Under the pieces are notes generated by a model. That model was given only the letters and a program-made list of their open reading frames with translations. It was not told where the DNA came from and did no database searches. This document shows positions 24,970 through 32,082 of a stretch of 32,082 nt of DNA, one piece after another. Both the position numbers and the translations under genes were made by a program. Origin of the DNA: Verrucomicrobiota bacterium (GTDB lineage Bacteria; Verrucomicrobiota; Verrucomicrobiia; Limisphaerales; SIBE01); assembly GCA_021733945.1 (NCBI GenBank), contig JAIPJX010000046.1, positions 1-32,082 on the forward strand, in the 5' to 3' direction. Each line of letters opens with the position of its first letter. The first letter of the stretch is position 1.

Positions 24970-27483
24970 ATGAGCAAAAAAGCAAAAGAACCGGTCACGG
25001 CTCCGATCAGCCCTCGGGTCAGCAGCACCGCTGACAGCCTCCGACACGATTTCGAACGTCACCTCAGATACACCCTTGCGCGGGATCGTTTCACGGCGAC
25101 AGCTCGCGACCGGTACGTCGCTCTTGCCCACACGGTGCGGGATCGGCTCATCGAACGCTGGATCGCGACCCAGCAGACCCATCACAAGAAAAACGTCAAA
25201 CGAATCTACTATCTGTCCCTTGAGTTCCTGATCGGGCGGCTGCTCGGCAACAATGTGATCAACCTCAAGATCGAGGACGAGTGCCGGGCCGCGCTCTCGC
25301 AACTGGGATTGGACTGGAATCTTCTGCGTGACCACGAGGTCGACGCCGGGCTTGGCAACGGCGGGCTCGGGCGGCTGGCGGCCTGTTTCCTTGACTCCAT
25401 GTCGACCCTCAATCTCCCCGCTGTGGGTTACGGTCTGAGATACGACTTCGGCATCTTCAATCAAAAGATCGTCAACGGCTATCAGGTGGAGCAACCGGAT
25501 GACTGGTTGAAACTCGGCAATCCGTGGGAGATCACGCACCCGGAGTTTTCGTTTGAGGTGCGGTTCAACGGACGCGTCGAACAACGCGAAGGTCCCCACG
25601 GTGCCGAATGGGATTGGCTCGATGGCACCACCGTCATCGGAATGCCTCATGACCTGCCGGTGGTCGGGTATGGGGGCAGGACCGTCAACACCCTGCGCCT
25701 GTGGTCTGCAAAAGCGACTGAAGAATTCAGTCTGGATGATTTTAATCGCGGCTCCTACGTCAGCGCCGTGGAGAACAAGGTCCATTCCGAGAACCTGACC
25801 AAGGTCCTTTACCCGAGCGACATTGTGTTTCAGGGAAAAGAGCTCCGCCTGAAACAGGAGTATTTCTTTGTTTCCTGCAGCATCCAGGACATCCTGCGGC
25901 GGTTCAAGGCGGACGGCAATCCGTGGAGTGCGTTTCCGGACAAGGTATTCGTGCAACTCAACGACACTCACCCGGCGCTGCTCGTTCCCGAGTTGATGCG
26001 CCTGCTGATCGACTGCGAAGGACTGCACTGGGACCAAGCCTGGGAGATCACGACCAAATCCACCGGGTACACAAACCATACCATCCTTCCGGAGGCTTTG
26101 GAAAAATGGCCCATGAGCATGATCCAGAACCTTCTGCCCAGGCACCTTCTGATTCTCTTCGAGATCAACGCACGATTCATGCGCGAGGTCGCCATCCGTT
26201 ATCCCCTCGACACCGATCGACTGCGCCGCATGAGCATCTTCGAGGAGGGCGGGGACAAGAACGTCCGCATGGCGCACGTGGCGATTGTCGGTTCCTGCTC
26301 CGTGAACGGCGTTGCCGCGCTGCACACGCACCTGCTCAAGGAGCGTGTGCTTCGGGATTTCGCCGAGTTCTGGCCCGAGAAGTTCAACAACAAGACCAAC
26401 GGGATCACCCCGCGTCGCTGGCTCCTCAAGGCAAACCCGCCGCTGGCCGAATTGATCACCAGTTCCATCGGCGACGGCTGGATCACGGATCTGGGACAAC
26501 TCCGCCAATTGGAGCCCCTGGCCGACAACGCCGCGTTCCGGAAGAAGTTCCGGGCCGCCAAACAACAGAACAAGGTGGCACTGGCCCAGTTCATCGAGCA
26601 GACCATGGGAGTGTCGGTTTCGCCGGACGCCATGTTCGACGTGCAGGTCAAGCGGCTCCACGAATACAAGCGCCAGCTCCTGCTCGTCCTCTTCGCGATC
26701 GTGCGGTACATGCGGATCAAGCACGATCCGCAGCTGGATGTTCCGGCGCGCGTGATCCTGTTTGCCGCCAAGGCCGCGCCCGGATACTTCATGGCCAAGC
26801 TGATCATCAAACTGATCAACGCCGTGGGCAACGTCATCAACCGCGACCCGGCGGTCAACGGAAAACTCAAGGTGCTGTTCCTTCCGAACTACCGGGTGTC
26901 GCTTGCCGAACGCATCATTCCGGCCGCCGACCTGAGCGAACAGATCTCGCTGGCGGGAACCGAAGCCTCCGGTACCGGGAACATGAAACTTCAACTCAAT
27001 GGCGCGCTGACGATCGGCACCCTCGATGGTGCAAACGTCGAGATCCGGGAACAGGTCGGTGATGAAAACATGTTCGTATTCGGCATGACCACCGAAGAGG
27101 TCGAACAACGCCGCACCACCTACAATCCCTGGGATATTTACGGGAGCGACCCCGAGATTCGGGGAGCCCTGGAGCTGATCCAGAAGGATTTCTTCAGCAT
27201 GCTGGAGCCGGGCATTTTCAAGCCGCTGATCGATTCATTGCTGGAACATGGCGATCGCTACATGCTCCTGGCGGATATGCGCAACTACATCGAGACCCAG
27301 GAACGGGTCGACGCCTGTTTCGTGAACAAGACGGATTGGGACCGAAAATCAATTCTGAACGTCGCGCGCGCCGGACATTTCTCCTCCGACCGGACCGTCC
27401 TGGAATACACCCGGGAGATCTGGAACGTGAAACCGGTGGAAGTTGGCGATGCCGCACCGCCCGAGCCCCGGGTCCGTTCCTGA
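24970..27483 (+). CDS. Glycogen/alpha-glucan phosphorylase (GT35)
   Basis: 837 residues, the usual full length. The enzyme releases glucose-1-phosphate from the non-reducing ends of glycogen or maltodextrin using PLP. Family signatures: LEFLIGRLLGN (about 80), GLGNGGLGRLAACF (about 127), NDTHPALLVPELMRLL (about 330), TNHTILPEALEKW, the RRWL segment, and the PLP site EASGTGNMKLQLNG in which K673 is the Schiff-base lysine. It is cytosolic, with no signal peptide. No other glycogen gene lies within the window, so it may function alone or with genes elsewhere. The start is the ATG at 24970; the upstream bases (gacgagc) are only a weak ribosome binding site. It converges with the rhomboid gene. 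Confidence 0.97.
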   Translation: MSKKAKEPVTAPISPRVSSTADSLRHDFERHLRYTLARDRFTATARDRYVALAHTVRDRLIERWIATQQTHHKKNVKRIYYLSLEFLIGRLLGNNVINLKIEDECRAALSQLGLDWNLLRDHEVDAGLGNGGLGRLAACFLDSMSTLNLPAVGYGLRYDFGIFNQKIVNGYQVEQPDDWLKLGNPWEITHPEFSFEVRFNGRVEQREGPHGAEWDWLDGTTVIGMPHDLPVVGYGGRTVNTLRLWSAKATEEFSLDDFNRGSYVSAVENKVHSENLTKVLYPSDIVFQGKELRLKQEYFFVSCSIQDILRRFKADGNPWSAFPDKVFVQLNDTHPALLVPELMRLLIDCEGLHWDQAWEITTKSTGYTNHTILPEALEKWPMSMIQNLLPRHLLILFEINARFMREVAIRYPLDTDRLRRMSIFEEGGDKNVRMAHVAIVGSCSVNGVAALHTHLLKERVLRDFAEFWPEKFNNKTNGITPRRWLLKANPPLAELITSSIGDGWITDLGQLRQLEPLADNAAFRKKFRAAKQQNKVALAQFIEQTMGVSVSPDAMFDVQVKRLHEYKRQLLLVLFAIVRYMRIKHDPQLDVPARVILFAAKAAPGYFMAKLIIKLINAVGNVINRDPAVNGKLKVLFLPNYRVSLAERIIPAADLSEQISLAGTEASGTGNMKLQLNGALTIGTLDGANVEIREQVGDENMFVFGMTTEEVEQRRTTYNPWDIYGSDPEIRGALELIQKDFFSMLEPGIFKPLIDSLLEHGDRYMLLADMRNYIETQERVDACFVNKTDWDRKSILNVARAGHFSSDRTVLEYTREIWNVKPVEVGDAAPPEPRVRS

Positions 27484-27515
27484 GGCCGCAAGGTCCCGTC
27501 CGAGACCACCATGGA

Positions 27516-27539
27516 GAATGACCGCTGGCACGGTCATTC
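27516..27539. terminator. Bidirectional hairpin between glycogen phosphorylase and rhomboid genes
   Basis: gaatgaccg/cggtcattc is a perfect 9-base stem with a 6-base loop (ctggca). It begins 33 bases after the phosphorylase stop and its far arm overlaps the rhomboid stop codon (27538-27540 on the other strand). No T-run follows on either side. Confidence 0.55.
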
Positions 27540-28746
27540 AGATCCGGTCATCGACTGATCCGCGGAACGGCCCTTTTTGAAGTCCGGCAATTCGAAGCAA
27601 GGCCTCGCGGATCACCCGTTCCAAAGAGGCCGGCAGGTCATAATCCAGCGCTTCGACAAGATGCTGGTACGCTGGCGTGACTCGCCCGAGCACGTCCAGC
27701 TGGATCAATCCGATGTGCGCATGGGCCTCTCCAAGCCCAGGTCCTCGGGGGTAATCCCTGAGATGACGTTGAAACACGGTCAACGCAGCGGTTGGATGCC
27801 CGGCACCAAAAAGCCACTCACCCAATTCGATTGAATCGGCAGGGGAAAGAATTCCGCGCGCACGCCCCGCCGGAATCGAGAAATAGAGCTCCGCAGCCGC
27901 AGGGAAATCGCCCCTGCGAAGAGCCCCCGCCAGATGATCGTGCGCGCTCTCCTCCGACGACACCCGGCGTGCTTCGGGGGTAAATTCAATCACCGGCTCT
28001 TTCTCCTGCCTGCGATTCACCAACCATGCCGCAGCCAGACCTGCCAGAAATCCGCCAATGTGAGCTCCGTGCGCGACACCGCCGCCCATCCCTCTCCCTC
28101 CAAAAACAAAGGGCAGGAGATTATCAACCACCAGATAAAACCCAAGCACCCAGCGCGCCGGCACAAGGATGACCTCCATGAAGAACGGAAACAGCAAAAC
28201 CCAGAGCCTGACCTTGTTCCGAGGGAACCACAGAAAATAAAAACCCAGCACGCCCGAGATGGCACCCGAGGCTCCAACCAAGGGAATCGGCGAGTTGGGC
28301 GATCCCAGCGCATGGAACAACGTCGCGGCGGCCCCCGTTGCCAGATACCAGCCCAGGAACGGCAGCGCCCCCAGCCGATGTTCCACATTATCCGCATAAA
28401 TCCAGAGGAACAGCATGTTCCCAAAAAGATGAAGAAACCCTGCGTGCAGGAACATGGACGACATCAGCGCGATCAGGGACGGGTCTGAAGGACGGTATCC
28501 GAAGGAAAAAACGAACAGATCGTAGGCTGACATCTGCCCCAACATGTCGCGCACGCTGATACCGGGAGGCAATCCCTGACCGAAGACCGAAAGATACTCA
28601 CGCAACCGGGGGTCCCGCGGATCCACCGGACTGGAACTGAGCGGAAGCGTGATGAGAAGAAACACCGCGACATTCAGCGCCAGCAAGCCGTATGTCACCC
28701 ACGGAGTGCCTTTGGGATTGGGTTGATCGCCGAGGGGAAGGATCAT
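27538..28746 (-). CDS. Rhomboid family intramembrane serine protease with helical C-terminal domain
   Basis: 402 residues. The N-terminal half (about 15-240) is a six- or seven-helix rhomboid core: HLFGNMLFL (N110 at the oxyanion position), the catalytic serine in GASGAIS (S160), and the catalytic histidine in AHIGGF (H229). Rhomboids cleave transmembrane segments of membrane proteins within the lipid bilayer. The C-terminal part (about 250-402) is soluble and alpha-helical with TPR-like spacing (ALRRGDFPAAAELYFSI, GHPTAALTVFQRHL, GRVTPAYQHLVEAL), suggesting a protein-binding tail. It follows the second DUF1501 gene by 56 bases on the same strand, so co-transcription is likely. The substrate is unknown. 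Confidence 0.93.
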   Translation of the reverse strand: MILPLGDQPNPKGTPWVTYGLLALNVAVFLLITLPLSSSPVDPRDPRLREYLSVFGQGLPPGISVRDMLGQMSAYDLFVFSFGYRPSDPSLIALMSSMFLHAGFLHLFGNMLFLWIYADNVEHRLGALPFLGWYLATGAAATLFHALGSPNSPIPLVGASGAISGVLGFYFLWFPRNKVRLWVLLFPFFMEVILVPARWVLGFYLVVDNLLPFVFGGRGMGGGVAHGAHIGGFLAGLAAAWLVNRRQEKEPVIEFTPEARRVSSEESAHDHLAGALRRGDFPAAAELYFSIPAGRARGILSPADSIELGEWLFGAGHPTAALTVFQRHLRDYPRGPGLGEAHAHIGLIQLDVLGRVTPAYQHLVEALDYDLPASLERVIREALLRIAGLQKGPFRGSVDDRI

Positions 28747-28802
28747 AGACGCAAGTCCTCCCTCTTCTTCATGCGTTCAGGTGCGTCGGATCAGCAGGCA
28801 CT

Positions 28803-30143
28803 TCAGATCAATTCGCGCATCGGCTTGTACTGGCTGTCCAGCAGGTAGCGGGGACGCCCGGACAGATCGGGAATGGTCGCGGTGGATGTATCGATGCCGA
28901 GGTTGTGGTAAAGCGTGGCGAACACCTCCTGGAAATGCACCGGCCGATCGTGGGCCTCGCCGCCCAGACGGTCGGTCGAACCAATCACCTGACCGGTCTT
29001 CATCCCTCCGCACGCGAGCAATCCGCACGACACCCGCGGCCAATGATCCCGCCCGGCAGTGCTGTTGATCTTCGGAGTGCGACCAAACTCGCCCCACACC
29101 ACGACGGACACATCCTTGTCCAAACCGCGTTGATGCAAATCTTCCACCAGAGCGGTCACGCCCTGATCCAGCATGGGCATGTCTTCGCGGCCTCGTTTGA
29201 AGTTGTCGCCGTGCCAATCCCAACGGCTGAACGCGAGGGTCACACAGCGGACCCCGGCTTCGACCAGACGACGGGCCATGAGAAAGTGATCCAGGAGCTT
29301 GGGTCCGCCGTCGGCCTGTAAGTTGGCCGACCCCCGGCCATAGCGGTCCCGGAGTTTGGGGTCTTCCTTTTCCAGATCCAACGCGTCGGCCAGCCGGCTC
29401 GACGTCAGGATGCCGAAAGCCGATTGAGTGAACGAATCCATGCCCTCCATCATCCGCGACTGATCGCAGTCGCGACGGAACTGGTCAAAACTGCGAAGCA
29501 ACCCGCGCCGGTCCTCGAGCCGTTCGAGACTCATGCCATTCAGGATCATGTCGTCCTTGCCGGGTCCGTTCGGATTAAACGGACCGTGGGCGGGACCGAG
29601 AAATCCGGGTTTGCCGGGGTCGGCCCACGGAAGATGCCCCATCTTTGGAGCCAATCCGACAAACGAGGGCATGTCCGGCCGCACGGCACCCTGGAGCTTG
29701 GACAGCACCGCCCCCATCGACGGCCATCCACCGGGCACCTGCTCCTGCGGAGACCGACCCGAGAGACACTGCAGGGACCAATGGGAATCGACCGCGCCGA
29801 CCAGGGATCGGATGATCGTCAGTTTATCCATCATTCCGGCCATGCGCGGAAACAGTTCACAAATGCGGATGCCCGGGACTTTCGTGGAAATCTCAGTGAA
29901 CTCACCGCGGATTTCCGAGGGCGCGTCCGTCTTGATGTCGAACATGTCCTGATGCGGCGGTCCACCGGGCAGGAAGATCATGATGACGGCTTTATGGGAA
30001 TTCTTGCGACCGGCCACGGCCTCGGCCTTTAAGAGCTCGGGCAGACTGAGACCACCCAACCCGAGGGCACCGATCTTGAGGAAATTTCGCCGCGAGACCC
30101 CGTCACAAAACCGGGAGTGCTGATTACCTAGGAGCGTTAACAT
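28803..30143 (-). CDS. DUF1501 protein, Tat-exported, without a DUF1553 partner
   Basis: 446 residues. A twin-arginine signal (SRRNFLKIG at 17-25, then a hydrophobic ALGLGGLSL) indicates Tat export. Family landmarks: [12 protein letters not shown] near residue 60, RWDWHGDNF in the middle, and WGEFGRTP followed by AGRDHWP in the C-terminal third, where histidine and acidic residues resemble alkaline phosphatase-superfamily metal sites. Unlike the copy at 6733-8211, no DUF1549/DUF1553 gene lies beside it; its neighbours are the rhomboid protease 56 bases downstream and a divergent membrane protein upstream. The two DUF1501 copies share the fold but differ clearly in sequence. The function is unsettled. 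Confidence 0.92.
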   Translation of the reverse strand: MLTLLGNQHSRFCDGVSRRNFLKIGALGLGGLSLPELLKAEAVAGRKNSHKAVIMIFLPGGPPHQDMFDIKTDAPSEIRGEFTEISTKVPGIRICELFPRMAGMMDKLTIIRSLVGAVDSHWSLQCLSGRSPQEQVPGGWPSMGAVLSKLQGAVRPDMPSFVGLAPKMGHLPWADPGKPGFLGPAHGPFNPNGPGKDDMILNGMSLERLEDRRGLLRSFDQFRRDCDQSRMMEGMDSFTQSAFGILTSSRLADALDLEKEDPKLRDRYGRGSANLQADGGPKLLDHFLMARRLVEAGVRCVTLAFSRWDWHGDNFKRGREDMPMLDQGVTALVEDLHQRGLDKDVSVVVWGEFGRTPKINSTAGRDHWPRVSCGLLACGGMKTGQVIGSTDRLGGEAHDRPVHFQEVFATLYHNLGIDTSTATIPDLSGRPRYLLDSQYKPMRELI

Positions 30144-30201
30144 GGCGAAAACAGGTTATTGCGAACCGATTGAGTTGCATGACCATTATGGGAACCGGCC
30201 T

Positions 30202-30229
30202 ATTATCTGGCATCCCGCCCAATTTGCAA
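30202..30229 (-). promoter_or_regulatory. Candidate promoter of the second DUF1501 / rhomboid unit
   Basis: On the minus strand TTGCAA (30229-30224) and GATAAT (30207-30202) are 16 bases apart (4 of 6 and 5 of 6 matches). The start point would be about 50 bases before the ATG at 30143. Part of the -10 box also reads tattat on the plus strand, so the divergent membrane-protein gene could use the same region; its spacing there is not ideal. Confidence 0.35.
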
Positions 30230-30314
30230 ACCAATTCAGATTGAGCTTCCAGCACGGATCAGATAGGTTGCGACCTCGATTTGAACAACCGCGGATCACC
30301 CACACAGACACTCT

Positions 30315-32082
30315 ATGAAGTCTCAGCTGCCCGATACGACCCTAGCGTCAGGCCTTCGAACCTTCGCCCTGATGGCGGCCGGACTTGGGTTGCTCCTGCT
30401 GCTGATCTTCCATGACAGCCTCAGCACGCAGCTGACCCTCTTCTCGAACGACGGACCTCTGGGGGCGATCAACAGTGCCCAAAACACAACGGTGACGGCA
30501 TTTACGGGGGCCTGGGGGGATCTGAACTGGATTGGCAGCAAACTGCCAAGCGCGGCGCCCGACATTACATCGCTGTTGAGCATGGCGCTCGGTCCGCTGC
30601 TGTTTTCCAAGTTTTACGCGCCCTGCGCCCTGCTCATTCTCGGACTCAGCGCGTGGGCGCTGTTTCGTCAGCTTGGGTTCCATCCGGTGGTCTGCGCGAT
30701 CGGCGGAGGTGCCATTGCGCTGAACACGGACCCATTCTCCTATGCGTGCTGGGGGCTGGCGTCGCTTCCCTTGACCCTTTCGGCGGCGTTCCTCGGGCTG
30801 GCGGCTCTGGGCAACCTGTCAGCCGGCCGGATCTGGCTCCGGGCTGTCCTGGCAGGGTGCGCCGTGGGGCTGGGCATCATGGAGGGGTTCGACAACGGGG
30901 CGATCCTGAGTCTGTATCTTGCGGCCTTCGCAATCTTTCAATACTGGCATCACGCGCGGGAATCGAAGGGAAACCCGCAATGGGCTCTCGCGCTGGTCGG
31001 AGTCGTTGCTGTGGTCGCCGCCATCACCGCCGCACACACGCTGTCGACACTCATCGACACCCAGGTCCAGGGTGTCGCCGAAGAAGCACCCGGTCAGGGT
31101 GCCAAAGCGGAGCAGTGGGACTTTGCAACCCAGTGGAGCCTGCCAAAGATCGAGACGCTGCGAATCGTCGTGCCGGGGCTGTTCGGGTACCGGATGGATA
31201 CGCCGGATGGAGGGGGATACTGGGGAGCCGTAGGGCAGCAACCCGGATGGGAAGAACATCGGCAGGGATTAGCCCGGCATTCGGGATCGGGTTTCTATGC
31301 GGGCATTGGGGTCGTGCTCCTCGCTTTCTGGGGCATTCACCGGTCCTTTCGACGGGACGGGAGCTGTTTCAGCAATCGCGAACGCAACGCGATCTGGTTT
31401 TGGGCGTTTGCAGCGCTGATTTCCCTGGCCTTGAGCTTTGGACGCCACGCGCCGTTGTATCAGCTGTTCTATTCCCTGCCCTACTTTTCGACCATTCGGA
31501 ATCCGATCAAGTTCCTGCATCCGTTTTCGATCTCGATCGTCATCCTGTTCGCCTACGGTCTGGAGGGGCTGTGGCGGCGGAATTCGGGCAGCAGCATTCG
31601 GAAATCCGAATCGCTCAGGGAACATCTGGCGCTCTGGTGGAAATCGGTGGATCGATGGGACCGGAAATGGACCGCAGGGTCCGTCGGCATCGTCATGGTC
31701 AGTCTGCTGGGCTGGCTGCTCTACGCTTCCTCGAGCCGCGAACTCCAGAAGCACCTCGCGGACGTTGGGTTCGGGGATCCCATTTCCCTGGCCGGTCAGG
31801 TGGCAGGATTCAGCGTCCGCGAAGTCGGCTGGTCTGTTCTTTTTCTGGGCATGGCGGTCAGCCTGACCGTGGTGGTGTTGAGCGGGTGGTTTGGCGGAGC
31901 GCGCATGAAATGGGCCGCCATGCTTCTGGGCGCATTGTTGGTCGCCGATTTCGGTCGGGCCAACAATCCGTGGATTATTTACTACAATTACCAGGAGAAA
32001 TACGCGCTGAACCCGGTGCTCGAGACACTCAACGAGAAACCCTACGAACAGCGGGTTTCAGGCCGGCTGCACCCGCTCTCGG
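30315..32082 (+). CDS. Polytopic membrane protein (YfhO-like), 3' end outside the window
   Basis: Open from the ATG at 30315 to the window edge: 589 codons without a stop, so the C-terminus is missing. I see many hydrophobic helices: a first segment (LMAAGLGLLLLLIF, about 20-33), further blocks around 90-115, 150-180 and 210-250, and others past residue 330, with long loops rich in Trp and Gly. A segment FGRHAPLYQLFYSLPYFSTI (about residue 375) with the following IRNPIKF, and NYQEKYALNP near the end, are typical of conserved large membrane proteins of Verrucomicrobia and Planctomycetes that resemble the YfhO/GT-C group of polyprenyl-linked sugar transferases. The link to YfhO is a resemblance in pattern only. 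Divergent from the DUF1501 gene. Confidence 0.75.
   Translation, partial: MKSQLPDTTLASGLRTFALMAAGLGLLLLLIFHDSLSTQLTLFSNDGPLGAINSAQNTTVTAFTGAWGDLNWIGSKLPSAAPDITSLLSMALGPLLFSKFYAPCALLILGLSAWALFRQLGFHPVVCAIGGGAIALNTDPFSYACWGLASLPLTLSAAFLGLAALGNLSAGRIWLRAVLAGCAVGLGIMEGFDNGAILSLYLAAFAIFQYWHHARESKGNPQWALALVGVVAVVAAITAAHTLSTLIDTQVQGVAEEAPGQGAKAEQWDFATQWSLPKIETLRIVVPGLFGYRMDTPDGGGYWGAVGQQPGWEEHRQGLARHSGSGFYAGIGVVLLAFWGIHRSFRRDGSCFSNRERNAIWFWAFAALISLALSFGRHAPLYQLFYSLPYFSTIRNPIKFLHPFSISIVILFAYGLEGLWRRNSGSSIRKSESLREHLALWWKSVDRWDRKWTAGSVGIVMVSLLGWLLYASSSRELQKHLADVGFGDPISLAGQVAGFSVREVGWSVLFLGMAVSLTVVVLSGWFGGARMKWAAMLLGALLVADFGRANNPWIIYYNYQEKYALNPVLETLNEKPYEQRVSGRLHPLS

Noticed and set aside
24856-27108. 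A 750-codon open frame on the minus strand
   Set aside because: It lies entirely opposite the glycogen phosphorylase gene, whose family motifs are unmistakable. High GC gives long antisense frames, and the antisense translation shows no domain.
1-32082. CRISPR array, rRNA genes or a phage module
   Set aside because: No regularly spaced repeats with unique spacers, no rRNA-like sequence and no structural phage gene were found on either strand.

Overview
The window (about 32 kb, high GC) reads as chromosomal DNA of a free-living Verrucomicrobiota bacterium, most likely of the Pedosphaera/Limisphaerales type. The assignment rests on gene content: a prepilin-like protein with a C-terminal H-X9-DG motif next to a DUF1549/DUF1553 protein and a DUF1501 protein, a second Tat-exported DUF1501 protein, a long IPT/TIG-repeat exported protein ending in a verrucomicrobial-style 'STDLxNWT...RFFRA' module, a sulfatase, and an IS200-like REP-associated transposase (RAYT). 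No ribosomal RNA or marker gene fixes the species. Shine-Dalgarno sites are weak or absent at most starts, so several starts were chosen from signal peptides and family N-termini.

Layout. 1-385: a mosaic of inverted and direct repeats (REP-like), then a giant secreted multidomain protein (386-5788) and a small exported two-domain VOC protein (5829-6611). 6733-11739, minus strand: a three-gene unit of prepilin-like protein, DUF1549/DUF1553 protein and DUF1501 protein. 11935-12912: RAYT transposase. 13227-14792: exported sulfatase, convergent with an exported M49 (dipeptidyl-peptidase III-type) metallopeptidase (14823-16877, minus), itself downstream of a SAM methyltransferase (17033-17689, minus). 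18091-18166: tRNA-Lys(UUU), minus. 18385-21923: a circularly permuted ATP-grasp/alpha-E fusion followed by a transglutaminase-like protein. 22084-24790: exported SMP-30/gluconolactonase-like protein and exported GH32 fructan/sucrose hydrolase. 24970-27483: glycogen phosphorylase. 27538-30143, minus: rhomboid protease and a second DUF1501 protein. 30315 to the window edge: a polytopic membrane protein cut by the boundary.

How the genes fit together. The dominant theme is export: roughly half of the proteins carry Sec, Tat or type IV prepilin signals, and several (sulfatase, GH32, SMP-30, M49) would act on polysaccharides or peptides outside the cytoplasm, which suits a polymer degrader. The best defined yet functionally unsettled modules are (i) the ATP-grasp/alpha-E plus transglutaminase pair, a recurrent bacterial gene neighbourhood thought to make or attach peptides, and (ii) the prepilin/DUF1549-DUF1553/DUF1501 unit, which is common in the PVC superphylum but has no settled biochemical role. 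I found no CRISPR array, prophage or biosynthetic cluster, and no clear evidence for a wholly new system.
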